Program-made: the position numbers and the translations under genes
Part shown: piece by piece, positions 46,152-54,749 of the stretch
Layout of the letters: every line of letters begins with the position of its first letter
How positions within the stretch are numbered: the stretch's first letter is position 1
The notes under the pieces: model-generated
What the model saw: only the letters and a program-made list of their open reading frames with translations
What the model was told of the DNA's origin: nothing
Databases searched by the model: none
Source of the DNA: Paenibacillus arenosi
GTDB lineage: Bacteria > Bacillota > Bacilli > Paenibacillales > Paenibacillaceae
Assembly (NCBI RefSeq): GCF_014841135.1
Contig: NZ_JACYTN010000027.1
Location: forward strand, 1 to 54,751
DNA length: 54,751 bases
Reading direction: 5' to 3'

Positions 46152-46209
46152 TTGTACAAAGAAAGCAAACCGTTTATTGGAGAATCTTGTACGTACAGCA
46201 ATGTACAAG
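46152..46209. promoter_or_regulatory. TTGTAC dyads upstream of fabI
   Basis: TTGTACAA at 46152-46159 is a palindrome; CTTGTAC at 46186-46192 and GTACAAG at 46203-46209 form a 7-bp inverted repeat. They lie 48-105 bases before the fabI start. They do not match the FapR consensus I know. Function unknown. Confidence 0.35.
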
Positions 46210-46256
46210 CTGGAGCTTGCCAATTGTTCAACGGTGAGAGGAGGATATGTAAAAGT

Positions 46257-47027
46257 ATGTCCCAAGTATTAGCAGGTAAAAATATCGTCGTCATGGGTGT
46301 TGCAAATGATCGTAGTATTGCGTGGGCAATCGCGCAATCGTTGGCAGCTCAAGGCGCAAGACTAGCGTTTACATATGAAAGCGAGCGTGTAGAAGCTCGT
46401 GTCCGCAAGCTGGCGGAAACGATTGAAGGTTCTGTTATTCTTCCTTGTAATGTTACTGTGGATGAAGACATCGACCAGCTTGCAGTCCAATTGAAAGAGC
46501 ATTTTGGTACCCTTCATGGTATCGTGCACAGTATCGCATTTGCGAAGACAGAAGAACTTACAGGAATGTATGTGGATACGTCCCGTGCAGGCTTCGCGCT
46601 AGCGCATGATATTAGTGCATACTCTCTTGTAGCTGTTACGCAGCGTTTGCACCCGCTTATGACTGAAGGCGGAAGTGTCATGACGATGACGTATTTAGGT
46701 GCAGAGCGCGCGATGAAGAACTACAACGTTATGGGTGTAGCAAAAGCTGCGCTGGAAGCGTCTGTTCGTTACTTGGCGAATGACCTTGGTCAACATAATA
46801 TCCGCGTAAATGCTATATCCGCAGGTCCAATTCGTACATTAGCAGCGAAGGGGATTGGCGATTTCAACTCCATCTTGAAGCAAGTGGAAGAGAAAGCTCC
46901 GCTTCGTCGTACAACAGATGCTGCAGAAGTAGGGGATACGGCGATGTTCTTGATGAGCCCATGGTCCCGCGGTATTACAGGGGAAGTCATCTACGTGGAT
47001 GGTGGTTACAACATCGTATCTACTTAG
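46257..47027 (+). CDS. fabI: Enoyl-ACP reductase FabI
   Basis: NADH-dependent enoyl-[acyl-carrier-protein] reductase of type II fatty acid synthesis, last step of each elongation cycle. The 256 residues carry the FabI-type cofactor loop GVANDRSIAWAIAQSLAAQG, HSIAFAKTEEL, the active-site Y-x6-K pair (MKNYNVMGVAKAALEA) and SAGPIRTLAAKGI, ending MFLMSPWSRGITGEVIYVDG. ATG 46257 follows GAGAGGAGG with 12-base spacing. FabI is the triclosan target; no variant residues were assessed. Confidence 0.95.
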   Translation: MSQVLAGKNIVVMGVANDRSIAWAIAQSLAAQGARLAFTYESERVEARVRKLAETIEGSVILPCNVTVDEDIDQLAVQLKEHFGTLHGIVHSIAFAKTEELTGMYVDTSRAGFALAHDISAYSLVAVTQRLHPLMTEGGSVMTMTYLGAERAMKNYNVMGVAKAALEASVRYLANDLGQHNIRVNAISAGPIRTLAAKGIGDFNSILKQVEEKAPLRRTTDAAEVGDTAMFLMSPWSRGITGEVIYVDGGYNIVST

Positions 47028-47260
47028 TTAAATGATTAACGGCGGTGATCAGGCTTGTGCGTTCGCCTGCCTGATTGCCACGCGCCTTGCACAGGTGTCT
47101 TCTTATGAGACGTCATCCTATGCAGGGCGTTTGTTCTATGTGCCGCTAATATTATGCGGTGCAATTGCGGAATGCCTCACAAAGGTTGTGGTTATATTCG
47201 AGGCACGGCGACAATAAATAGAAGCTATGGGCTTCGTTAACACGAAAGAAGGAACTTGGC

Positions 47261-48085
47261 ATGTGGCTTGAGATTTTGCTGCTCGGGATAATTGGATTCA
47301 TTGCAGCGACATTCGGCAGTGTGGTCGGTTTAGGAGGAGGAATTATTCTCGTTCCTGGCCTCGTTTATCTTGGACCATGGCTGCTTGGGGAAGCGGTTTC
47401 ATCGCAGACAGCGGTCGCAACTTCGTTGGCTGTGCTCATATTTACAGCGCTGTCTTCTACGCTAGCTTACTCCAAAGTCAAACGAGTGGACTGGAGAAAT
47501 GGCTTAATCTTCTTCATAACGAGCGGCCCCGGGTCGATGGTTGGTGCACAGCTCGCACAGTATTTTCAAGATAGCTCATTCCAGTTGGCGTTCGGCTTTT
47601 TTATGTTGGCGATGGCTGTGTTGATGATTGTAAAAGAAAGAATGAAGCCGTTACAGATTCAATGGCGTCGTATGCAGTCGTTTACAGATGGAACAGGTGC
47701 AACGCATGAATATGGTCTAAATATCCCGCTTATGCTGCTGATCGGGTTTATGGTCGGCTTAGTCTCGGGGTTGTTCGGCATTGGTGGGGGTTCCTTGTTC
47801 GTGCCGTTAATGGTTTTGCTATTTCGCTACCCAGCCCATATTGCAACAGCAACCTCGATGTTTGTCATTTTCCTAAGCTCGATATTGGGCACGTCTGTCC
47901 ATGCATGGAACGGCTCTGTGGACTGGATGCTTGTACTGATCTTGGCTCCAAGTGCGTGGATAGGAGGTAAGTTCGGTGCCGCGATAGCCAATCGAATGTC
48001 AGGCAAAGGGCTGCTGCTGCTGCTGCGATTGACTTTGCTCGTCATTTCCCTTCGTATGATTATAAGTGGATTTATGGCTGATTAG
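47261..48085 (+). CDS. TSUP-family membrane permease (TauE/SafE)
   Basis: 274 residues with eight or so hydrophobic segments and the twin family motifs: ATFGSVVGLGGGIILVPGLV near residues 15-35 and GLVSGLFGIGGGSLFVPLMV near 165-185. TSUP proteins export or import sulfite, sulfonates or organic acids; substrate not predictable. The start ATG 47261 follows AAGAAGGAAC. The 233 bases after fabI contain an ATCAGGC/GCCTGAT inverted repeat near 47046-47077 but no T-run. Confidence 0.85.
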   Translation: MWLEILLLGIIGFIAATFGSVVGLGGGIILVPGLVYLGPWLLGEAVSSQTAVATSLAVLIFTALSSTLAYSKVKRVDWRNGLIFFITSGPGSMVGAQLAQYFQDSSFQLAFGFFMLAMAVLMIVKERMKPLQIQWRRMQSFTDGTGATHEYGLNIPLMLLIGFMVGLVSGLFGIGGGSLFVPLMVLLFRYPAHIATATSMFVIFLSSILGTSVHAWNGSVDWMLVLILAPSAWIGGKFGAAIANRMSGKGLLLLLRLTLLVISLRMIISGFMAD

Positions 48086-48185
48086 TGGAATTTGAGTGAT
48101 TCAGGATAATTGGATGAAACTTCGGCAAGGAGGCAGCGTATAGTTAAGGATATGACATTTTTATACAGAAAGTAGTGAGAGAGGA

Positions 48186-49040
48186 TTGAATCAGGATAAG
48201 ACACCTTACGTTGTAACGGGGAAAAGTTTTACCGCTGTGGCCATCAATTGTGCTGCAAAAGCGGGTGAATGGATCAAAAGTCGACTCGGTCAATATAAAT
48301 CGTTAGAAGTGAAATCTTCCATGCACGATGTTGTAACGGAAGTGGACAAAGGTGCGGAGTTAATGATCCGCAAGCTAATACGAACTCATTTTCCGAATCA
48401 TAGCATTTTGGGTGAAGAGGGAGTAGGTTGCGGACAGGCGGCTTCGGAAGAAGCACTCAAAGAAGCGTTGCAATCCGAATACCTTTGGATTATTGATCCG
48501 CTGGATGGGACAACGAATTATGTTCATGGCTTTCCATTCTTCTCGGTATCGATTGCATTGGCGCATAAAGGTGAAGTAATTGTCGGTATCGTGTATGACC
48601 CGATAAGGGACGAGTTGTTCGTCGCAGAGAAAGGAAAGGGTGCTTATGTCCGCGGTCAGCGGATGCAGGTAGCAGACGAGAAGAACTTACATGGCAGTCT
48701 TATCGCATCAGGATTCCCTACGGACTTCACTCGGGCACTGCCAGTGAATCTGAAAGGCATTCAGGCCCTTGCACCTAAAGTGCGAAATATCCGAACGGCA
48801 GGCTCAGCAGCCCTACATATGGCGTATGTGGCAGCTGGTCGTCTAACAGGATTTTGGGAGCTGAACTTGAATGCGTGGGATTTAGCTGCCGGCAGCCTTC
48901 TTATCTCTGAAGCGGGCGGGAGTATTACAGATACACATGGTCAGCCGTACCATCTTGGAGTGAGAGATGTGTTAGGCTCAAATGGCCATATTCATGCTGA
49001 TTTCATTCAAGTGCTTAAGGATGCGGATGCACAAGGCTAA
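48186..49040 (+). CDS. Inositol monophosphatase-family phosphatase
   Basis: 284 residues of the Mg-dependent IMPase/SuhB/CysQ fold. Motifs: HSILGEEGVG (Glu ligand), WIIDPLDGTTNYVHGFPFFS (D-P-L-D-G-T-x-N) and LNAWDLAAGSLLISEAGG (W-D-x-A-A-G). Substrate may be inositol phosphate, NADP or PAP-like. The start is uncertain: TTG 48186 closes a GAGAGAGGA site with very short spacing; no better in-frame ATG exists near the N-terminus. Confidence 0.85.
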   Translation: MNQDKTPYVVTGKSFTAVAINCAAKAGEWIKSRLGQYKSLEVKSSMHDVVTEVDKGAELMIRKLIRTHFPNHSILGEEGVGCGQAASEEALKEALQSEYLWIIDPLDGTTNYVHGFPFFSVSIALAHKGEVIVGIVYDPIRDELFVAEKGKGAYVRGQRMQVADEKNLHGSLIASGFPTDFTRALPVNLKGIQALAPKVRNIRTAGSAALHMAYVAAGRLTGFWELNLNAWDLAAGSLLISEAGGSITDTHGQPYHLGVRDVLGSNGHIHADFIQVLKDADAQG

Positions 49041-49082
49041 TAGATTAAAAAACGTGAATATAGTGTTTGAATAGACGTATAC

Positions 49083-49128
49083 AAAAAAACAACCTGCATG
49101 CAGTTGAACTGCTTGCAGGTTGTTTTTT
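49083..49128. terminator. Bidirectional terminator
   Basis: AACAACCTGCA pairs with TGCAGGTTGTT, with an A-run on the left and T-run on the right, so it works in both directions for the convergent phosphatase and protease-fusion genes. Confidence 0.9.
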
Positions 49129-50473
49129 ACGTTGCTGGTTCCATAATTGCAATGGCCTGAGAGCCCATTTGCTCCCAGCCGCGCCGGAAGGCATCTATTT
49201 TGATGCGATCTGTGCGACCAAGTGGATCTAGGACATACATGTATTGTTTATCGTAGCCTGTAACAAGTAATGAGTGCTCGTAATAGGTAATCCGAACAGG
49301 TCCAGTCGGTGTTTGCCATTGATGCCAAGCATTTTCAGGAACTGCATCATACAATGTCGTGTGAATGACCCATACAGGTATCCCTTGACCGACCGTATAC
49401 TTCAAATGCTCAAAAGTGGTACCTGTGATATCCGCTACTCGACCAGGTGCATACTGTTCTGCTAATTCAGCGATTGGCTCATGATACACACCAAGCCCAG
49501 GGTTACTAATATTGTACATATCGCCTACAAAGCCATCGTGCGGATTCCCGAAGTAAATCGTATTTCCAACCTTTTTGTAAGGAGTTGGTTCTTTTTTGAT
49601 CTGTTTAGCAAGTGTCATCTTGTCGACCTGAATGTCATTTGCATATAACAGCATGGCGAGCGCAGTGACCTCACAACCACGAGGCAGCTCAGGCAGCTGC
49701 ATAATCGCTTTGGCTTTCTTATGGCGTGCCGTTATAGGAGCTGGCTTAGCAGGATCCCATAACACTTGATTACTACCGCGATAAGTCACCTTACGACCAG
49801 AATTTTTTCTTGCATAGGCAACAGCCTCATTCCATGTCTTAAATAATGCCTGACTATGATTCGAAGCTTCCACGGTGAAAGAACCAAATGCTTCATAGGC
49901 AATATAGGAAGAGAGTTCTTCACGCCAAGCAGTCATCCGTTCTGAGTCTGGAGCATTTTTGCTACGAGATAACAGCACAACACCATCTTCTATATGAAGA
50001 TTGCGTCCAAATGCTTCACTTGCGGCTCGTAGTGGAACATAAGTAATGCCGTCTTTTACCACAGGTTTGGTTTGGAGCTTGAGTGGCTTACCATCTACTT
50101 TAGCCTGAGCTTTTGTTAACGTGTATTGAATGCTTCCTTCGTCTGAAGTAAGCGCGATATTTCCTAGTTTATTGTCGTACGTGAGCTCTGCATCAAAGCT
50201 GTCTGCTAAGAAGCGAGCGGGTATGAGTGTTTCGCCGCTAGATTGATAAGGAGCAGCATGTTTCGTTTTCGAATCGATCGGTACTAAATACGGCCCTACA
50301 ATTGCAGTGTTGCTATACAACATGAGCACAATATCATCGGTAGGCATCTCGAATGAGAAGCGTCCTTCATTGATCTTGGACGATATCAGACGTTGTAATG
50401 GAAACACGCACAAGGTGATAATAATACAGAATAGCAGCCAGCGATTCATCTGGCGAACAAGGCGTGACACCAT
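49127..50473 (-). CDS. Exported copper-amine-oxidase-N and C39-like peptidase fusion
   Basis: 448 residues. One N-terminal membrane segment (LLFCIIITLCVFPLQRLI), then a copper-amine-oxidase N-terminal-type domain at about residues 60-165 (GPYLVPIDSK, ARFLADSFDAELTYDNKLGN, KDGITYVPLRAASEAFGRNL), a spacer, and a C39-like peptidase domain from about 255: LPRGCEVTALAMLLYAN with the catalytic Cys, a His in YYEHSLLVTGYD and Asp in YVLDPLGRTD. CuAO-N domains are cell-surface modules in Paenibacillus; C39-like domains cleave peptides. ATG 50473 follows AGGAGG. It probably acts at the cell surface; the target is unknown. Confidence 0.8.
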   Translation of the reverse strand: MVSRLVRQMNRWLLFCIIITLCVFPLQRLISSKINEGRFSFEMPTDDIVLMLYSNTAIVGPYLVPIDSKTKHAAPYQSSGETLIPARFLADSFDAELTYDNKLGNIALTSDEGSIQYTLTKAQAKVDGKPLKLQTKPVVKDGITYVPLRAASEAFGRNLHIEDGVVLLSRSKNAPDSERMTAWREELSSYIAYEAFGSFTVEASNHSQALFKTWNEAVAYARKNSGRKVTYRGSNQVLWDPAKPAPITARHKKAKAIMQLPELPRGCEVTALAMLLYANDIQVDKMTLAKQIKKEPTPYKKVGNTIYFGNPHDGFVGDMYNISNPGLGVYHEPIAELAEQYAPGRVADITGTTFEHLKYTVGQGIPVWVIHTTLYDAVPENAWHQWQTPTGPVRITYYEHSLLVTGYDKQYMYVLDPLGRTDRIKIDAFRRGWEQMGSQAIAIMEPAT

Positions 50474-50609
50474 TGCATCCTCCTACTAGTTACGTGGACA
50501 TAGTTATACTTATTTATCGGATAGGAGATGGGGAAATGTTAGTTCAAAAGTTGATTTGAATAATAGAAAAAGCCCTCTAGCGAAGGCTTTAGAAATAAAG
50601 AATACTATT
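50474..50609. other. Gap upstream of the protease fusion
   Basis: Holds the minus-strand promoter region for the preceding gene. No motif recognised before the target duplication at 50610. Confidence 0.3.
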
Positions 50610-50618
50610 ACATTTTAT
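50610..50618. repeat. Left 9-bp target duplication of the cassette
   Basis: ACATTTTAT directly abuts the left inverted repeat and is repeated perfectly at 51881-51889 just outside the right inverted repeat. Confidence 0.88.
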
Positions 50619-50637
50619 CACGCCTGTTGATTAACCA

Positions 50638-51048
50638 TATATTTGAATGTTACTCATAGCAGATATCAGGAAACTTCCCCAGCATAAGAAGGCGAGAAAA
50701 ATGTGCAAAGCTAAGCGTCGGATAGTTTGCAAGGGCTCCATTTCCAACTTGAAACAAACGTGCAATTCACGTATTTTTCGACTAGCTTCTTGTGCAGTGC
50801 AGCATGCCCGAAGCTAGTCTGAAATAACCGCACGAACTAGCTACATGCTCAGATTCGATCCGTAATTATGTAAGCTTCATTGTCTCAGGTTTAATAGAAA
50901 AAGTCGAAAATCGTATTATTTTATAGGTATATTTACAACTAGATGAAGATCATATATGATCCGTTTTGTGTAGGCAATTCTTACCCATGGAGGTGAATTT
51001 CTCGTTATTAGGCTTACACTATCCGTAAAATCAAAGGAGGATTAGATC
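50638..51048 (+). promoter_or_regulatory. Cassette upstream region with palindrome
   Basis: About 410 non-coding bases before the passenger gene. GATCATATATGATC at 50948-50961 is a perfect 14-bp palindrome about 90 bases before the start codon, a possible operator. A 13-codon frame at 50987-51028 begins with ATG in a GGAGGTG context and could be a leader, but support is weak. Confidence 0.4.
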
Positions 51049-51453
51049 ATGAAAAAAACGATGACCAAAATAATGCTAATCTTTGTACTTATCATCGCCA
51101 TGTTGCCTGCCGTTAATGCTTCCGCTGCAACAGTTCCGTTGCCTTGGCCAGATAGTAGTGGTTTTTATGAAGACATAACAGGATCGGGAACTCTAGTTGT
51201 AAATTTTACGGGAGGAAATGCCCATCCTAATCCAGATGCAGGCGGTGCAGGGTACTGGAGTTTAACGATAGTTGGACCAATCGTCGCTGGGCAACCCTAT
51301 AACCCATATGCTGGTCCAGGCGGGCCGACATTGTACCATCAAAATATGAGCAGTCATGCCGTCCTCCATAATCTCCCACAAGGAACTTACAGAGTATTTG
51401 TCCGTGTAGGTCCTTGGGCATCCATCACTGATTATTCAGCTACATTCCAATAA
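51049..51453 (+). CDS. Small secreted protein, cassette passenger
   Basis: 134 residues with a clear signal peptide (MKKTMTKIMLIFVLIIAMLP, cleavage after NASA-A at about residue 27). The mature 107 residues are rich in Gly, Pro, Tyr and Trp and look like a beta-sandwich: SGTLVVNFTGGNAHPNPDA, YWSLTIVGPIVAGQPYNPYA, LPQGTYRVFVRVGPWA. No cysteine is present in the mature part. I recognise no family; a secreted antimicrobial, adhesin or immunity-type role is possible, none demonstrated. CAAAGGAGG precedes ATG 51049. The gene lies wholly inside the cassette and is followed by its own terminator. Confidence 0.75.
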   Translation: MKKTMTKIMLIFVLIIAMLPAVNASAATVPLPWPDSSGFYEDITGSGTLVVNFTGGNAHPNPDAGGAGYWSLTIVGPIVAGQPYNPYAGPGGPTLYHQNMSSHAVLHNLPQGTYRVFVRVGPWASITDYSATFQ

Positions 51454-51523
51454 CACGTCTTAGTTTCTAGCAATCTACATTCCGATTTGAAAAGGGAATA
51501 TCCCAAAAGCAGAAGAGCACTGA

Positions 51524-51569
51524 AAAATCGTTTTATAGTTGCCTAGAGCAGCGACGAAACGATTTTTTT
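51524..51569 (+). terminator. Terminator of the cassette passenger gene
   Basis: AAAATCGTTT pairs with AAACGATTTT around a GC-containing loop, followed by TTTTTT. It lies inside the cassette. Confidence 0.8.
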
Positions 51570-51620
51570 GTGATTTTTGCATGTAATGTTCCTTAAATGC
51601 TTCAGATTCGCGGCACTCAA

Positions 51621-51845
51621 CTACGTGTTATTTAAACATTGGAACAATCGGAACAGAGGACGTTTTGTCTTCGTATAGTAGCCCGATCTTGGACGAGAAT
51701 AAACGATATCCGCAAGCTGTTCACCAACGGAACCATCATGGTGAGAGGCAATGCTTTCAACGACATCCCATAGTGGTCGCCTCGTTTCTAAATCGAGTTG
51801 TGTGGTGCAATCGATTTTACAGAAAAGGCGACCTTCTTGCTGCAT
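51621..51845 (-). CDS. Doubtful small frame near the right end of the cassette
   Basis: 74 codons starting at ATG 51843-51845, 17 bases inside the right inverted repeat. The sequence (KIDCTTQLDLETRRPLWDVV, RSGYYTKTKRPLFRLFQCL) looks protein-like, but there is no ribosome binding site and I recognise no family. It could be a remnant of the ancestral transposase N-terminus or a second passenger. Low confidence. Confidence 0.25.
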   Translation of the reverse strand: MQQEGRLFCKIDCTTQLDLETRRPLWDVVESIASHHDGSVGEQLADIVYSRPRSGYYTKTKRPLFRLFQCLNNT

Positions 51846-51880
51846 AATTTTTGTATATTATTGGTTAATCAACAGGCGTG

Positions 51881-51889
51881 ACATTTTAT
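51881..51889. repeat. Right 9-bp target duplication of the cassette
   Basis: ACATTTTAT, perfect copy of 50610-50618, outside the right inverted repeat and 34 bases before the trpB stop codon. Confidence 0.88.
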
Positions 51890-51922
51890 TATGAAAATAG
51901 TTATGAACGGTATGTTATCGAT

Positions 51923-53092
51923 TTATTTAGTTTGCTTCAACATTTCATAGACTTGCTCCACATCTTTATCACCACGTCCAGAAATGTTAATGATAACAAT
52001 CTCATCTTGTTTCATTTGCGGAACTAGTTTTATAGCGTGTGCAACAGCGTGTGAGCTTTCCAACGCAGGGATGATACCTTCTGTTTTGGATAAGCGCATA
52101 AACGCGTCCAGCACTTCTTCGTTGGAAACCGTTACATATTCTGCTCGGCCTGATTCTTTCAAATAACTATGCTCTGGACCTATTCCAGGATAATCAAGTC
52201 CAGCTGCAATCGAGTAAGTGGGAGCTGGCTCTCCGTTTTCATCTAACAGTACGAGACATTTAAAGCCATGAAGAACAGCTGGCACGCCTTGTGTTAGTGC
52301 GGGAGCCTGATCAGGCTCTACTCCAATCACACGAACGCTCGGCTCGTCCAAATAATGAGCAAATGCGCCAATCGCATTGCTGCCACCGCCTACGCACGCA
52401 ATGATCGCATCTGGAAGTCTTCCCTCGGCCTGCAAGATTTGCTCTTTTGATTCTTTACTAATAATCGCCTGAAAATGACGAACGATCGTAGGGAATGGAT
52501 GAGGCCCAACGGCAGAGCCAAGCAAATAAAATGTAGTTTCATAATTCGTAACTAAGTCATTGAGCGCTTCATCGACAGCGTCTTTAAGTCGGCCTTGTCC
52601 TTTATTTACAGAAACGACGGTAGCGCCCAACATCTCCATGCGGAACACATTGAGTGCTTGGCGGCGAATATCTTCAGCACCCATATAAATGACACAATCC
52701 ATCCCGAACATCGCACACACGGTGGCTGTTGCAACGCCATGCTGACCTGCGCCTGTTTCAGCGATGACGCGCTTCGCCCCCATACGTTTAGCGAGAAGAA
52801 TTTGACCAAGTACATTGTTAATTTTGTGAGAGCCTGTGTGATTCAAATCTTCACGCTTCAAATAAATACGAGCTCCGCCTAACTGTTCGGTGAGATGCTT
52901 TGCATAGGTAAGTGGACTTGGTCGTCCGACATATTCACGTAAATAGTATTCGAACTCAGCTGTAAATTCAGCGTCATCCTTGTAGGTCTCAAATGCTTCT
53001 GCCAAGTGATCCAGCACCCCTTGTAACGCTGGCGGAACATAACTTCCCCCGAATGAACCAAACATGCCTGGAGTAGATGTTGTCATAGTCAT
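51923..53092 (-). CDS. trpB: Tryptophan synthase beta chain
   Basis: PLP enzyme joining indole and serine to tryptophan. The 389 residues match TrpB closely: [33 protein letters not shown], the PLP lysine in [32 protein letters not shown], the phosphate loop [13 protein letters not shown] and [16 protein letters not shown] 53092 follows AGGGGGAC. No trpA or other trp gene lies in the window, and no T-box was seen upstream. It may be a stand-alone second copy or a relocated trpB. The cassette is inserted just after its 3' end. Confidence 0.95.
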   Translation of the reverse strand: MTMTTSTPGMFGSFGGSYVPPALQGVLDHLAEAFETYKDDAEFTAEFEYYLREYVGRPSPLTYAKHLTEQLGGARIYLKREDLNHTGSHKINNVLGQILLAKRMGAKRVIAETGAGQHGVATATVCAMFGMDCVIYMGAEDIRRQALNVFRMEMLGATVVSVNKGQGRLKDAVDEALNDLVTNYETTFYLLGSAVGPHPFPTIVRHFQAIISKESKEQILQAEGRLPDAIIACVGGGSNAIGAFAHYLDEPSVRVIGVEPDQAPALTQGVPAVLHGFKCLVLLDENGEPAPTYSIAAGLDYPGIGPEHSYLKESGRAEYVTVSNEEVLDAFMRLSKTEGIIPALESSHAVAHAIKLVPQMKQDEIVIINISGRGDKDVEQVYEMLKQTK

Positions 53093-53266
53093 GGTTTGTC
53101 CCCCTGTTCGAGATAAATAGAATGGAAAAAGGTTGAAATACATTTATTTTAGCGGAGAATAGAATGGAAAGTCTATCCTTTTCGGGTGTGATAGAGAGGT
53201 TTCGTATTTCTTAAAATGTATAGCTGCTTATGTGTGAAATGGTTGAGTTATAGTCTATGTTTAATA

Positions 53267-53319
53267 TTGGATTACAAAGATATAAATGATATAATCAATA
53301 TGTGTTGGAAGCGCTATCG
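53267..53319 (+). promoter_or_regulatory. Promoter and cre site of the ROK fructokinase gene
   Basis: TTGGAT (53267-53272) and TATAAT (53290-53295) are 17 bases apart. TTGGAAGCGCTATCG at 53305-53319 matches the CcpA cre consensus WTGNAANCGNWNNCW at 14 of 15, sitting over the start of transcription, a typical roadblock repression position. ATCGT/ACGAT and GAAGCGCT/AGCGCTTC hairpins follow (53315-53351). Confidence 0.65.
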
Positions 53320-53391
53320 TAAGACGATACTTTCCTAGCGGCAGCGCTTCGTGTAGAGGAGAGAGCAGTACGAAGGAGCGGAGATACGAAC

Positions 53392-54276
53392 ATGACAGTA
53401 CTGGGAGCTATTGAAGGCGGCGGAACAAAGTTCGTCGTCGGAATTGGAACATCGGATGGAACCATTATTGAAACGGAATCTTTCCCGACAACAACTCCAG
53501 AGGAGACAATGGAGCGTACGGTGCAATTTTTCCAAAACAAAGGTGTGGAAGCGATCGGGTTCGGCTCATTTGGCCCTGTTGATTTGAATCGTGCTAGCGA
53601 TACGTATGGTCATATTGCGAAGACACCGAAGCCGTATTGGAGCGGGTATGATGTCGTTGGACATTTGAAGCGTCATTTCCAAGTGCCGATCGGGTTCGAT
53701 ACTGATGTGAATGCAGCGGCGTTAGGTGAAGCGACATGGGGCGCAGCACGAGGATTGAACAGCTGTCTATATATTACGATTGGTACGGGTATCGGTGCAG
53801 GTGCTGTTGTAGAAGGGAAGCTTGTGCATGGATTGACTCATCCAGAGATGGGGCATATCGTTGTACCACGTCATGTAAATGATACGTATGCGGGCAAATG
53901 TCCTTACCATGGAGATTGCTTGGAAGGCTTAGCAGCAGGGCCAGCGATTGAAGAGCGTTGGGGTGTAAAGGCTTTTGAATTGGGCGAAGACCATCAGGCA
54001 TGGGAGTTCCAGGCTCATTATATTGCGCAAGCACTCATGAATTATATTTTGATCTTGTCTCCTGAAAAAATTGTGCTTGGCGGCGGCGTATCTAAGCAGC
54101 GTCATTTGTTCCCTCGTATACACGAGAAATTGCGTCAGCTATTGAATGGATATGTGCAGCATCCGGCTATTTTGACGGATACAGCTTCCTATATCGTATC
54201 TCCAGGCCTAGAGGATCGCGCAGGAATTACAGGATCTTTGGCTTTGGCAGTGCAAGCTTTACATGAGCATCGTTAA
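53392..54276 (+). CDS. ROK-family fructokinase
   Basis: 294 residues phosphorylating fructose (by family, with ATP) to feed glycolysis. The N-terminal phosphate loop GAIEGGGTKFVVGIGTSDG, the ROK signature region GFDTDVNAAALGEATWGAAR, ITIGTGIGAGAVVEGKLVHG, the zinc site in HPEMGHIVV with CPYHGDCLEGLA, and GVSKQRH are typical of GmuE/ScrK-type fructokinases in Bacillus. AAGGAGCGGAG precedes ATG 53392. The cre site upstream indicates carbon catabolite repression. Confidence 0.9.
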   Translation: MTVLGAIEGGGTKFVVGIGTSDGTIIETESFPTTTPEETMERTVQFFQNKGVEAIGFGSFGPVDLNRASDTYGHIAKTPKPYWSGYDVVGHLKRHFQVPIGFDTDVNAAALGEATWGAARGLNSCLYITIGTGIGAGAVVEGKLVHGLTHPEMGHIVVPRHVNDTYAGKCPYHGDCLEGLAAGPAIEERWGVKAFELGEDHQAWEFQAHYIAQALMNYILILSPEKIVLGGGVSKQRHLFPRIHEKLRQLLNGYVQHPAILTDTASYIVSPGLEDRAGITGSLALAVQALHEHR

Positions 54277-54308
54277 TTGATGCTCATATAGCAAGAGTAT
54301 TGCTTCAA

Positions 54309-54357
54309 TAGAAGCCTCCATTTCCGCTTAAATAGTGGATATTTGGAGGCTTTTTTG
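54309..54357 (+). terminator. Terminator of the fructokinase gene
   Basis: GAAGCCTCCA pairs with TTGGAGGCTTTT around a 26-base loop with T-run TTTTTT. Confidence 0.8.
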
Positions 54358-54557
54358 TCTTTTACTTTTGTCTTTTACTTTTGTATGTTGCAACCCATGT
54401 GAAGAGCAAGAACGGTGAAAGCAGGGTAAAGGACATACAAAACTCTAAAAAACTCTATAAAAAAATGATTCTGACCTCAGCCCAATTAAGCTAATCCTCT
54501 CAATCTCATCCGTTTAGATCTATCTGCTTGTAAGAATGCATGCAGTAATGCATCAAT
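54358..54557. other. Intergenic region, nothing recognised
   Basis: About 200 AT-rich bases between the fructokinase terminator and the broken frame on the minus strand. A duplicated TTTTACTTTTGT stretch sits at about 54360-54382. No gene, RNA motif or promoter is proposed. Confidence 0.3.
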
Positions 54558-54749
54558 TTAGCCCTTATCTATGGTTAAGATGCTAATTCCTGCGATTTTG
54601 CATCTTTTTCTCGCTGTTTTCTCCCTTGTAGGGTCAAGTCCATATTTATGTGTAAATTCCTCGCCGTCAAAATGGTTTATCCACTATTTGGTTTGAGGAC
54701 GTCGCCAAGTATGGTACGCATTGAGATCTACGTACTTTTTCCCTGTCGT
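54558..54749 (-). pseudogene. Broken reading frame at the window edge
   Basis: Read on the minus strand from the right edge, the frame gives TTGKKYVDLNAYHTWRRPQTK-like sequence, meets TAG at 54684-54686, and continues WINHFDGEEFTHKYGLDPTR and EKTARKRCKIAGISILTI to TAA at 54558-54560. Both sides of the TAG look equally protein-like, so a single nonsense mutation in a decaying gene is the likely reading. The gene runs beyond the window. Family not recognised. Confidence 0.45.

Larger units (their letters stand above)
50619..51880. mobile_element. Transposase-less mobile insertion cassette, IS4-type ends
   Basis: The element starts with CACGCCTGTTGATTAACCA (50619-50637) and ends with its perfect 19-bp reverse complement (51862-51880), flanked by 9-bp direct repeats ACATTTTAT. 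That combination, CA-type ends with 9-bp duplication, fits the IS4 family in a broad sense. The 1262-bp interior has no transposase: it holds a secreted small protein with its own terminator, and a weak minus-strand frame. This is the structure of mobile insertion cassettes (MICs), known for IS231 in Bacillus, that are moved in trans. Confidence 0.82.
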
